From NCBI GenBank assembly GCA_902596925.1, contig CACJVT010000007.1:23028-87027 (forward strand): DNA of 64,000 bases, given 5' to 3'. Each line of letters opens with the position of its first letter. The first letter of the stretch is position 1. The notes beneath the pieces are model-generated. The model was not told the origin of the DNA. It was given only the letters and a program-made list of their open reading frames with translations, and made no database searches. Shown in pieces: positions 50,792 to 60,121 of the stretch. The position numbers and the translations under genes are program-made. This DNA comes from an uncultured Pelagibacteraceae bacterium. GTDB taxonomy: Bacteria; Pseudomonadota; Alphaproteobacteria; Pelagibacterales; Pelagibacteraceae.

Positions 50792-52444
50792 ATGAAAGTC
50801 GAATTAAGAGATCCAAATATAATAATGAAATTGTCTAGACTAGGGTCTTTTCATCAATCTAAATTATCATTTCTAAGAAGTTTTTTAGATGAATTTAAAG
50901 ATTGGGAATACAACAGAGATTTATTCAACTTAGATCCTGGTGGATATGGCGTAGCGATATATTCTTTCAAAAAAGATAAAAGAGTTTACTCATTAGTTTG
51001 TTTTGCTAACAAGATAGATGATAATGATAGATCAGATAGAGTTATTGCAACAAAATGGGACGCTGCTTTTACTTTGCATGATGGGGTTCCCTCAAAAAAA
51101 GATATTGAAAGATTGAAGAATGAAGTCCCAAGACAAGAGGTTGGTAGACTTTCATATAAAGAATTAACTTTATCTAGAGCAAATAAATCGGTTAGAGTTT
51201 TTAATCATGTAGTTGAAAAATTAAGTGAAGGTAATCAGCCAGATTTAGATTTATTAGAAAAAGTTGGATACTTATATAGAACTACCGCTGTTTATGGTTC
51301 TGGAAAGTTTGGTTTAGCAGATCGATTTAGAATTAAAAATAGGGCGGAAATTAATGGACCTTTTAGATTAGAGATGATGTTAGTCTATTTAGTAAGGCAA
51401 TTCACTTTTGACCAAGTTAATCATGTAGCAAAACATAAAAATCCGGAGAAAGCAGTTAATTTAGAGAAAAAAATTTGTAGAAACCTTGGCATTGGAAATT
51501 CAACTGGACTAGGAATGGCACCTTTTATTGTAAATCATCCTACCCTGTTAAATAATTGGATTTTATCAAGAGAAATCGCTTTAAAAGAAATTAGAGAAAT
51601 TAAAAATGTGAATTCAAAAGATGCAGATTTATTCAAAAAATGTGTCAAAGATTCCTTAAAAAATATTACCAGTTGGAATTCTGAAAGTGAATTTCAAATA
51701 AAAAAAATAAATTCACTACTTCTTAATGTAAAAAAATTTTTAGAATTTATCGAAGATCAATTAGATTTTTCAACTTCATATCCTTTCAATCAAATATATT
51801 TATGGTTAGAGAAAGAAACTTGTGAAGAAACTATTGAGTATATCGTGTCTATGATGATGGAACCTTTTGATAAAATTGTTCAGCCATTAATAAAAAAGAT
51901 GAGCTCAGATGAGGAAAAGTATTTTAGAATTCCCACAGAACGAACAGTTTTAGATCTTAAAAATATTTTAAAGCAAAGATATCCAGATATTCTAAAAATG
52001 AATTTCAAAGATAAATCAAATTTAAGAAATTTTTGGTTTATTTCTAAAAATAAGGAAGAGCCCAGGTATGCAGATCGTTTTGAGGAAGGAGGTGCAGAAT
52101 TAGAACAACCTCTTGCAATCGCTAGAGACATTAAAAAACTAAATGATCAGTTAATTTCATGTAAAGATGATTTAACTATTGATAGACTTTTAATGAACAA
52201 TGCAGATTTAAGACATGTTGTAAGACGCGCATTTATCGTTGAAAAATTTCCATATGCTGAAATTCAAGATAATACAATTAATGAAAACGTTGTCCCAATC
52301 GATATGCTACGATTAAAATTATCTTTTTTTGGTGCACTAAAATTTGATCCTAAGTCAGATAAGTGGTTAAGAATTTGTATGTTTCAAGGAGCACCACTTC
52401 CGCATGAATTAAAAGACTATAATCAGCATTGGGTCTATCGTTGA
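50792..52444 (+). CDS. Conserved protein of unknown function (550 aa)
   Basis: Long ORF, 3 nt after dipeptidase stop; no family recognised. Confidence 0.8.
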   Translation: MKVELRDPNIIMKLSRLGSFHQSKLSFLRSFLDEFKDWEYNRDLFNLDPGGYGVAIYSFKKDKRVYSLVCFANKIDDNDRSDRVIATKWDAAFTLHDGVPSKKDIERLKNEVPRQEVGRLSYKELTLSRANKSVRVFNHVVEKLSEGNQPDLDLLEKVGYLYRTTAVYGSGKFGLADRFRIKNRAEINGPFRLEMMLVYLVRQFTFDQVNHVAKHKNPEKAVNLEKKICRNLGIGNSTGLGMAPFIVNHPTLLNNWILSREIALKEIREIKNVNSKDADLFKKCVKDSLKNITSWNSESEFQIKKINSLLLNVKKFLEFIEDQLDFSTSYPFNQIYLWLEKETCEETIEYIVSMMMEPFDKIVQPLIKKMSSDEEKYFRIPTERTVLDLKNILKQRYPDILKMNFKDKSNLRNFWFISKNKEEPRYADRFEEGGAELEQPLAIARDIKKLNDQLISCKDDLTIDRLLMNNADLRHVVRRAFIVEKFPYAEIQDNTINENVVPIDMLRLKLSFFGALKFDPKSDKWLRICMFQGAPLPHELKDYNQHWVYR

Positions 52445-52453
52445 TTAAATTTT

Positions 52454-53065
52454 ATGAGATCTTTGAGTGAAATTGAAACAATCTCTAAACGCGCGAGTAG
52501 AGCATTGGGTTACTCTTGGGGAATAAGCGAAGAAGTTGGAAAAAGTGTAAGATTACTAGAAATGTTTAACTTTGAGGGAATTAAAAATTTAAATGAATAT
52601 TTAAATGAAAAAAAAGACAAAAAGTTTGAGAATCTTAATCTAATTAATGAAAATAATGAATGTTCTGAATTTTCTTACTGCCCAATTATTTTAGGTGTAA
52701 GTTTTTTAGATCAAATTGAAAAAATTGAAAAAATAAAAACTATTAATTTTTCCAAAATTGCATTCCCATTACTATTTTTACCCTTTCTTAGTAGAAGCTC
52801 AGAGGTTATTGGTAAAAAAATTTTTTTTAAGTTTGAAAAAAATGAATTTCTATTAAATATTAATGTTAATATTTCCACAAACTTATTAAATAAAAATTGT
52901 CCAAATATTGCAAACAACGCAGAGGTAAAAATTTTAGAAAATAATGACAACTTTAATGAGCAAGATTGGAAAAGTTTATATCAATTATCAGAAAAAACTT
53001 TTGTTGAAGAAACAGAAAGTTTAAAAAAAGGGGCAGCAGGGGCGGGTTTAACTGATAATGATTGA
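52454..53065 (+). CDS. Uncharacterised protein, possibly DUF3726-like
   Basis: RASRALGYSWGISEEVGKSVRLLE start and GAAGAGLTDND C-terminus; domain number from memory, unverified. Confidence 0.6.
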   Translation: MRSLSEIETISKRASRALGYSWGISEEVGKSVRLLEMFNFEGIKNLNEYLNEKKDKKFENLNLINENNECSEFSYCPIILGVSFLDQIEKIEKIKTINFSKIAFPLLFLPFLSRSSEVIGKKIFFKFEKNEFLLNINVNISTNLLNKNCPNIANNAEVKILENNDNFNEQDWKSLYQLSEKTFVEETESLKKGAAGAGLTDND

Positions 53066-53228
53066 AGATGATAATATAAAAGATCAGCATAACTTAAACG
53101 CTGATGAGTTAAATGATATCTGTGATGAATGTAAAAAAACTGATGAAAGTGTTACCCAAAATTTAATTTTGACTGGATTTAAAATTTGTAAATCATGTAG
53201 GGTTTCGAAAACAATCTTTCCAATTTAG
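53058..53228 (+). CDS. Small zinc-ribbon-like protein, 56 aa (not in ORF track)
   Basis: Manual translation MIEDDNIKDQHNLNADELNDICDECKKTDESVTQNLILTGFKICKSCRVSKTIFPI*; two CxxC knuckles; 8-nt overlap with upstream gene. Confidence 0.65.
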   Translation: MIEDDNIKDQHNLNADELNDICDECKKTDESVTQNLILTGFKICKSCRVSKTIFPI

Positions 53229-53767
53229 ATACTATTTATTGGTAAAGCATTCATTCTACTCATCACAAAAGATATTGATAAAAAAGCAATAATTAAAAAT
53301 GATAAAAATATTATGCCAAACGCTTTAAAATTAGATTTTAAATTTAAGATTTGTTTTGTTGAAATAATTAAACTTGCAAAAATCCAGAATTGAGTCAGAA
53401 AAATGATTGGTATCATTAATTCGGGGGTTAATGCAAAAAATCTTAGTAAACCTGGAGAATGAGCAAAACCAACTGCTACCAGAACTTTTTTAAAAGGTAC
53501 TTTTGTTTGTTTATCTGGAAATAATTTTACACCGATTACATAAATAAAAATTGCCCAAATGAACCATGTTAAAATTGCCGTAAGACCAGACATTCCAATA
53601 GCTGTTTTTACAACAGTATTTGCAGCCACAGCTCCAGCTACACCATCTAATATCATTATTAAACCTGCAAAATATATTGCAGCTTCACCAAAATTTTTAT
53701 TATCGCTATAAAGTGTTTTATCTAATTTTATAGATTTAAAAATTATATTTAAAAATTCAGCAAACAT
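53225..53767 (-). CDS. Yip1-like integral membrane protein
   Basis: 180 aa, multiple TM helices, VLVAVGFAHSPGLLRF. Confidence 0.6.
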   Translation of the reverse strand: MFAEFLNIIFKSIKLDKTLYSDNKNFGEAAIYFAGLIMILDGVAGAVAANTVVKTAIGMSGLTAILTWFIWAIFIYVIGVKLFPDKQTKVPFKKVLVAVGFAHSPGLLRFFALTPELMIPIIFLTQFWIFASLIISTKQILNLKSNFKAFGIIFLSFLIIAFLSISFVMSRMNALPINSI

Positions 53768-53872
53768 TTATTTTTTTTTATTTTTTTGTTCTTTGTAAGA
53801 TACAATCAACGGAAATAGTAATAATGCAATAGCGATGATAATGCAAACTACAATAATGAAACTCTTTGTCAT
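53768..53872 (-). CDS. Possible 34-aa single-TM microprotein
   Basis: MTKSFIIVVCIIIAIALLLFPLIVSYKEQKNKKK* read by hand; lies between dmdA and Yip1-like gene. Confidence 0.4.
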   Translation of the reverse strand: MTKSFIIVVCIIIAIALLLFPLIVSYKEQKNKKK

Positions 53873-53882
53873 TTATGATTTT

Positions 53883-53908
53883 AAGGGGAGCGCAAACTCC
53901 CCTAAAAA
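53883..53908 (-). terminator. Hairpin downstream of dmdA (weak T run)
   Basis: Minus strand TAGGGGAG-tttgcg-CTCCCCTTA followed by AAATC. Confidence 0.5.
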
Positions 53909-53913
53909 AATAA

Positions 53914-55272
53914 TTAACCTGATACCACTTCTCTTGTGTTAGCGTTATAAGATTCCTTAAATGGAATATCAACTATAACAGCATCAACAGGTGTTCCAGG
54001 TTTATCTGAATATTTATCTGGTAAATGGACTTTAAATTTCTTTCCAATTTTTCCTTTTGGAAAACCATTAGCATTTAATGTTCCATCAAAAGGGACATAT
54101 CCCATAGCAATATTTGTTTTTTTCTCAGGATGCCACCATGGTGAAGTTACAAATCCGATAGGATTTCCGCCACCTTCATTTGATATTAACCAAAAATCTG
54201 GTGCATAATCATCAATAGGTTTTCCACCCAACTCTAATCCGACTAATTGAAGTTTATACGGCTTTTTTCCTTCTTTAAGTTCCTTGCCCATTTTTTCTAA
54301 GGCAGCTTTACCAACATAGTCAGCTTTTTTATTCCATTCTCCTTTACCAGATAATGAAACCTGATAGCCCAAGTTACATTGATATGGATTATGTTGTTGA
54401 TCCATGTCTTGTCCCCATGAAAGTATCCCAGCTTGAATTCTTCTATGGTGTGCAGGTGCAATAACCATAAGTTTATGTTTTTTTCCGGATTCAAGAACTG
54501 CGTTCCACATGTCTTCTGCATATAGAGTAGCATTTCTTAAATAAATTTCATACCCAGCCTCACCTGAGAAACCTGATTGTGAAATTACACAACTTCTTCC
54601 TGCAATCTTAACTTCAGCTAAGCCATAAAAAGGCATATTGTCAAAATCAACCTGATCTCCACAAAGATCTTTCATTAAAGCTTTTGATTTAGGCCCTTGA
54701 ATTTGAACAGGACATGCGTCTATTTCTTCGATAGTGCAATTAAATTTACCGTCTGCATTAACACCTTGTAAATACATTCCAATGTCAGAGTCTGACAAAG
54801 AAAACCAAAATTCATCTTTTGCAATTCTTAAAAGTATTGGATCATTTAAAACTCCTCCGTAAGCGTTACATAAAATTACATATCTAGCTCGCATCGGAGA
54901 GATTTTTGTTGCATCTCGAGTAATCACGTAATCAACAAATTTTTCTGCATCAGGACCCTTTACTTGGATCTGTCTTTCAACAGCAACATTCCACATTGTT
55001 ACATGATTTACAATTGCATCATACTCAACCATTGCACCACCATCTTCAGGTTTCACATATCCCCTTGGATGATAAATTCGATTATAAACAGTCGCTCTCC
55101 AACAACCTGCTTGCATTGATAAATGCCAATATGGTGATTTTCTTACTCTTGTTGAAATTAACATTTCAACCTTTGTAGGCCCACTTTGTCTTAAATTGTA
55201 TGGTACTTTTCGATCTGACTGATCAACAGAAGTAACATGCTTTAGTTTTGTATAGTCAAATTCTTTAGACAT
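53914..55272 (-). CDS. dmdA: Dimethylsulfoniopropionate demethylase
   Basis: GcvT-fold protein with MQAGCWRATVYNRIYHPRGYVKPEDGG, ILSWGQDMDQQHNPYQCNLGYQVSL; adjacent to metF-like gene. Confidence 0.9.
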   Translation of the reverse strand: MSKEFDYTKLKHVTSVDQSDRKVPYNLRQSGPTKVEMLISTRVRKSPYWHLSMQAGCWRATVYNRIYHPRGYVKPEDGGAMVEYDAIVNHVTMWNVAVERQIQVKGPDAEKFVDYVITRDATKISPMRARYVILCNAYGGVLNDPILLRIAKDEFWFSLSDSDIGMYLQGVNADGKFNCTIEEIDACPVQIQGPKSKALMKDLCGDQVDFDNMPFYGLAEVKIAGRSCVISQSGFSGEAGYEIYLRNATLYAEDMWNAVLESGKKHKLMVIAPAHHRRIQAGILSWGQDMDQQHNPYQCNLGYQVSLSGKGEWNKKADYVGKAALEKMGKELKEGKKPYKLQLVGLELGGKPIDDYAPDFWLISNEGGGNPIGFVTSPWWHPEKKTNIAMGYVPFDGTLNANGFPKGKIGKKFKVHLPDKYSDKPGTPVDAVIVDIPFKESYNANTREVVSG

Positions 55273-55993
55273 AACCATTCTCCTTCAACCACTTGTTTGT
55301 TTCCTTCAAGCCGCCGAATGTATAAATGTGGAAGAAATCAGTATGCGATTTAACTTTCCCAATTAAATCATTAGGGTCTTTAGGTTTTAATAAATCTAAC
55401 GCCTTAGTAAAATTAGATTTAAGAAAATTTAAGGAATTTTTTGCTCCAACAATATTTGCAAATTTAATTAAGCTAGATATTTTTAGAGGTCCAGTAATTC
55501 CTACATGCACTGGTACGCTTTGTTTAGAAACAAAATCTATAATTGGCTGAGGATCTAATAACCACTGTGTTACTATATAATCAGCATAAGGCTTTTTATC
55601 TATCATAGCTTTTTCTAAATCTGAGTCGGATATATCAGGACTCCCCTCTGGATGTCCAGCAATTCCTACAGTCATCTCCTCAAAATAACCAGTTTCTAAA
55701 AGTTGGAAAGAGCTGTCAAATTTTCCCATAGGCTCTCTTCCACCACCAATTACTAAAACTTGTTTAACACCCCCATCTTTACACCTAGAAACATAATCTT
55801 TTAGTTGCTTTTCATCCTGCATTGATCTTGCTGGAAAATGTGGGACTGGATTAAAACCCTTTTTAACAAGTGCAACTGCTTGTTGTGCTGTTTCTCTATA
55901 ATCCCCACCTGGCAACATGGTGATATAAATATCCTTAACAGGAGGAACAGTATCTAAATCTGTTTGTGGGCTAATTTCCAAAGAAAATTTCAT
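55265..55993 (-). CDS. metF: Methylenetetrahydrofolate reductase family protein
   Basis: VLVIGGGREP, VGIAGHPEGSPD, ADYIVTQWLLD, HVGITGPLKISSLIKFA. Confidence 0.85.
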   Translation of the reverse strand: MKFSLEISPQTDLDTVPPVKDIYITMLPGGDYRETAQQAVALVKKGFNPVPHFPARSMQDEKQLKDYVSRCKDGGVKQVLVIGGGREPMGKFDSSFQLLETGYFEEMTVGIAGHPEGSPDISDSDLEKAMIDKKPYADYIVTQWLLDPQPIIDFVSKQSVPVHVGITGPLKISSLIKFANIVGAKNSLNFLKSNFTKALDLLKPKDPNDLIGKVKSHTDFFHIYTFGGLKETNKWLKENGYV

Positions 55994-56029
55994 TTTATGT
56001 AGGATATATCATTTAAATTTAAAATTTGT

Positions 56030-57049
56030 CTATATTAATTCGTTTAAATTACACCACCTTAACAATGCCTCTTTGTTTGGGTAATATTTTGGATTAGTTG
56101 GAAGTTTAATCGGCTGGCCATGATATTTTTTATAACTCTCTGAATTATTAGCTTCATCACTTAATACAACTTTATACTTATCATTTATCCCTAAAAGACC
56201 TTTTGTCCATAATTTATGAATATCTGCTCTTAAGGGAATACCGTTTTGTATATGATTTGTATCTGGTCCAATATATGGATGAATATGATTTGCCTCTAAA
56301 GCATATATTAAATCACATTCAGTTATACAGCACTGTCTTTTATAGGCACTTAAAACATTGATCCTAAAATTTTGTTGACCAATTCTACTTCTAGTATTTG
56401 TTTTTGTTCTTACTTTAGTTCTTTCATTTCTAATATTATTAATATTGAATGAGCTTGTATAAGTTTCGTCATTTTCTACTTTTTCTAAAATTTCTTTATT
56501 TGAGCAAATATCTTTATAAAGATCTGATAATATCTTAAAATCTTTGCTGTAATTATTTGTTGAAGTAATTAATTTTGAGTATATTTCACCACTATTATTT
56601 CTAGTGACTAATTGATGGCTTAATAGTGAATTTATTTTTTTAAAAATAAAATGGCTAGTTGATACAAAAAAAGCCTCAAGTTTATATTTAGAGTTTTTTA
56701 AGTCAAAAATAATAAGAACAGGAGTTCCTAAAGAATTCATCATATTTAGTTTATAATAATAAAGTATACTGTCTCTTAAAGATGGTATTTCCTCACCACT
56801 TCCTGACCTAAATTTAGGACTCCTGTAACCAAGGGTAGGATGTTTAATTGGATCATTAAATAGCAGAGTTTCAATACTTGTATTTTTATTTTCATCAAAA
56901 AAAATATTTAATTTTGTTTTAATCGAAATTCTTTTTTTCCATTCATCGAAAGTATTTTCGGCAAAACCTATATGTGTCATGTGACTTTTTGATAAACCTA
57001 ATTCAGCTTTAGAAACTGTTTTATATGAAATCTTATTTACTATAGTCAT
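56030..57049 (-). CDS. HNH endonuclease, putative type II restriction endonuclease
   Basis: QCCITECDLIYALEANHIHPYIGPDTNHIQNGIPLRADIHKLWTKGLLGI; 4-nt overlap with methyltransferase gene. Confidence 0.85.
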   Translation of the reverse strand: MTIVNKISYKTVSKAELGLSKSHMTHIGFAENTFDEWKKRISIKTKLNIFFDENKNTSIETLLFNDPIKHPTLGYRSPKFRSGSGEEIPSLRDSILYYYKLNMMNSLGTPVLIIFDLKNSKYKLEAFFVSTSHFIFKKINSLLSHQLVTRNNSGEIYSKLITSTNNYSKDFKILSDLYKDICSNKEILEKVENDETYTSSFNINNIRNERTKVRTKTNTRSRIGQQNFRINVLSAYKRQCCITECDLIYALEANHIHPYIGPDTNHIQNGIPLRADIHKLWTKGLLGINDKYKVVLSDEANNSESYKKYHGQPIKLPTNPKYYPNKEALLRWCNLNELI

Positions 57050-58083
57050 TTGAACCAGCCATGATCAATTAAATGATTAAGTATAGCCTCTACTACATTT
57101 ACTGTCACTGAATTTCCTGCCTGCATATAAAGTTGAGTATCCGAAACATTATTTCTTTTTGCAATTTTATAAAATTTATCTGGAAAACCTTGAAGTCTTA
57201 AAGCTTCTAAAGGTGTTAACTTTCTGATCCATTTAAGTTTTTTTTCGTTATTTATAAATTTGTTTGAATAATAATTATCTTGATGAGCTCTATGCATTTT
57301 AACCATTGTTCTTGTAAGTGGTCTTGCAATCTCTAAATCTATTTCAGATTTAGAGTAGTATCCGCCCGATCCATCTTTTAGAATAGTTTTAAGAATTTTT
57401 TTTGAAAGAATATATTTTGTGTCGACATTTTTCTCTAAAATTGATTTAGTTGTCGTAACTTTCTTAGAAATTTTTGGAGGATCTATTGGAAAATTGCTTT
57501 TATTTTTTTTTAGAGATCCATAAATAAAAATACGCCTTCTGGTTTGGGGTACTCCATAATCTTTACTATCTAGAAGCCACCAGCTAACATCATAGTTTTC
57601 ATTTTGTAAAATTGATATTATGGTTCTAAATGTTTTTTTATCATCAATAGTTAATAATCTTTTTACATTTTCTAAGATGAAATATTTTGGTTTAATAGAA
57701 TGTAATATTGCTGCAATATCAAAAAAAAGAGCACCTCTTTCGTCCTCAAACCCTTTTTGTTTTCCCATTGAGCTGAATGATTGACATGGAAAGCCTGCAA
57801 ATAATAAATCAAAACTAGGTAAATTATCTTTTATAAATTCTTTTTTCTTTATTGAATTATAATTAGTGGAGTTACAAAAATTATTATTTTTTGAAGTAAT
57901 CTTTTTTATATCATCTATAAAATAATTACCGTTATTTATAAAATTTGAGTTGTAAGATAATTGACAATATTTATCTATTTCCGACCATCCAGCAGTTTTT
58001 ATATTAATCTTATTTTTGAATACTTTTTCTGCTGCTATTCTAAACCCGCCGATACCAGCAAATAAATCAAAAATTTTTATCAT
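57046..58083 (-). CDS. DNA (cytosine-5) methyltransferase
   Basis: DLFAGIGGFRIAAEKVF, FAGFPCQSFSSMGKQKGFEDERG, ILENVKRLL, LQGFPDKFYKIAKRNNVSDTQLYMQAGNSV. Confidence 0.94.
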   Translation of the reverse strand: MIKIFDLFAGIGGFRIAAEKVFKNKINIKTAGWSEIDKYCQLSYNSNFINNGNYFIDDIKKITSKNNNFCNSTNYNSIKKKEFIKDNLPSFDLLFAGFPCQSFSSMGKQKGFEDERGALFFDIAAILHSIKPKYFILENVKRLLTIDDKKTFRTIISILQNENYDVSWWLLDSKDYGVPQTRRRIFIYGSLKKNKSNFPIDPPKISKKVTTTKSILEKNVDTKYILSKKILKTILKDGSGGYYSKSEIDLEIARPLTRTMVKMHRAHQDNYYSNKFINNEKKLKWIRKLTPLEALRLQGFPDKFYKIAKRNNVSDTQLYMQAGNSVTVNVVEAILNHLIDHGWFK

Positions 58084-59242
58084 TAATTTTTTCTAAAGCT
58101 AAACAAATATATCTTGATAATAATGGAGGTACAGCATTACCTATTTGAGAGTAACATTGAGCTTTAGTACCTTCAAAAAAATAATTGTCTGGAAACGATT
58201 GTATTCTAGCTGCTTCCCTTGGAGTTAAACCTCTAGCTTGAGTTGGATGGATGTACATATTGCAATCAAACTTCATGTGAGAGGTAATTGTTTTAGAAAT
58301 TTTATTATTAATTAATTTAAAATATTTATCTTTAAAAATTTTTCCTCTGTTTTTATATGGCATTATATTTTTGATTGAACTGTGAGTTGAGTCACCACCC
58401 TGTGGTAATCTGGAAAAAATCTCTATGTCTCTTTTATTGTTAAATCTGGCCATATGATTAAATGTGTATCTAATCTTTTTATTTGAATTAATTAAATTTA
58501 AATATGAATTCGTTTTTTTTGAATTGTATTCCTCTATATTAAATCCAGACTCAAAATACTCATTTTTTCTATCATTTTTAAATTTTTTTGGTTTCAATAC
58601 TCGAAGACCATAAAGAGCATCTTTTAAAAAGTATTTTTTTGTGTTTTTTTTATATTCTTCAAGAGTTTGAAAAAAAATTTTCTAACAATATTTCTTTTTC
58701 ACTTTTTTTTTAATTGCAAAAAAAAATACTCTTTTCCTATTTTGGGGAATTCCAAAATCACTTGCCTGTAAAACCCTGTAATCAGCTATATAGCCTATCT
58801 CATTCAATTTAGCTCTTATGTCATTAGCTTTTAATTTAATTCCAATAACATTTTCTATTAATATGAATTTTGGTTTTGAATATTGAGCAAATTTAATAAA
58901 ATATTTGTAAAGTTCATTTCTTGGGTCATTAATAATATTCTGTCTGTTTGCTGTACTAAATCCTTGGCATGGAGGACCTCCCATCAATAAATCTAAATTG
59001 ATATTCCTAAAATAATTTTTTTTATTTAAAAAATTCTTTATATTTTCATTTATAAATTTGGTTTTATCATATTTAAAATTATGTTTTAAAGTAGAGATGC
59101 AAGTTTTATCGTTATCAAGAGCAAGTATCAACTTGTGACTCCTCAACTTGAATGGCAAAGAGAGGCCTCCAGCTCCACAAAATAGATCTATGAAATTTAA
59201 TTTTTTTTTACTTATCACAAGATCATTTATAGTTCTGATCAA
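58067..59242 (-). pseudogene. DNA (cytosine-5) methyltransferase interrupted by one in-frame TAG (58682-58684)
   Basis: N-half 59242-58682 (DLFCGAGGLSLP, GGPPCQGFSTANRQN, ENVIGI) and C-half (LTPREAARIQSFPDNY, YSQIGNAVPPLLS) are in the same frame; intervening 28 codons KIFFQTLEEYKKNTKKYFLKDALYGLRV open. Confidence 0.85.
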
Positions 59243-59332
59243 AGTTATTCAAAAGAAAAATATTGCTAAAACTTAAGCTAATGATAATTCTTAATGTGTT
59301 AAAATAAAAAATATTTTAAAGTTTAATAAAAT

Positions 59333-59740
59333 ATGAAAATAATCCTTATTATGGGCTTACCAGGATCAGGTAAAACGACCTTGGCCTCCGAGTTAGTTCC
59401 TCTGTTAAAAGCAAAATGGCTAAATGCTGATGAAGTAAGAAAAGAGGCAAACGATTGGGATTTTTCTGCTGAAGGAAGAACCAGACAAGCAAAAAGAATG
59501 TGGGCAAAAGCAAAAGAGTTCAGAGATCAAGGTAATCATGTTGTTGCAGATTTTGTTTGCCCAACCCCTGCTGCAAGAGCTTTATTTCCAGCAGATTTTG
59601 TTATTTGGGTAGATACTATTAAAGAAGGTAGATTTGATGATACTAATAAAATGTTCGTAAAACCAGAGAAGTATAACTATCATGTTACCACTCAAGATGC
59701 TAAAAATTGGGCACCAAAAATATTAAAGGAAATAGTATAA
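59333..59740 (+). CDS. Adenylylsulfate kinase-like P-loop kinase
   Basis: MKIILIMGLPGSGKTTLASELV; VVADFVCPTPAARALF. Confidence 0.8.
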   Translation: MKIILIMGLPGSGKTTLASELVPLLKAKWLNADEVRKEANDWDFSAEGRTRQAKRMWAKAKEFRDQGNHVVADFVCPTPAARALFPADFVIWVDTIKEGRFDDTNKMFVKPEKYNYHVTTQDAKNWAPKILKEIV

Positions 59741-60115
59741 TGTCTTATAAATGGGACAATAAAAAACCAACTGCACAGATGTTAGGAAGATGGCAGCCCT
59801 TTCATGATGGCCACTATACATTATTTAAAGAAATAATTAAAAAAACTGAACAAGTTTGTATACAAATCAGAGATGTACAAGGTGTGGATGATAATCCGTT
59901 TGACTTTGAAACAGTAAAAAAAAATATTGAAGATAAACTTAATCCAGAATTCGAGGGACGTTTTAAAATTATGTTAGTACCCAATATTACAAACATTTGT
60001 TACGGAAGAGGTGTTGGTTATAAAATAGAAGAAATCGTTTTACCTGAGGAAATACAAAAAAATTTCAGCCACTAAGATAAGAGCAAAGATGAGAGAAGAC
60101 GGTAAACTTAAATAG
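59740..60115 (+). pseudogene. Nucleotidyltransferase family protein with apparent frameshift at A7 (60056-60062)
   Basis: MLGRWQPFHDGHYTLF at N-terminus; in-frame stop at 60075, but ISATKIRAKMREDGKLK* continues in the other frame to 60115. Confidence 0.7.
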
Positions 60116-60121
60116 TTTTTA

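Noticed and set aside
53778-53972. 64-aa minus ORF
   Set aside because: Overlaps dmdA 3' end and the hairpin; the 34-aa TM ORF in another frame is more convincing
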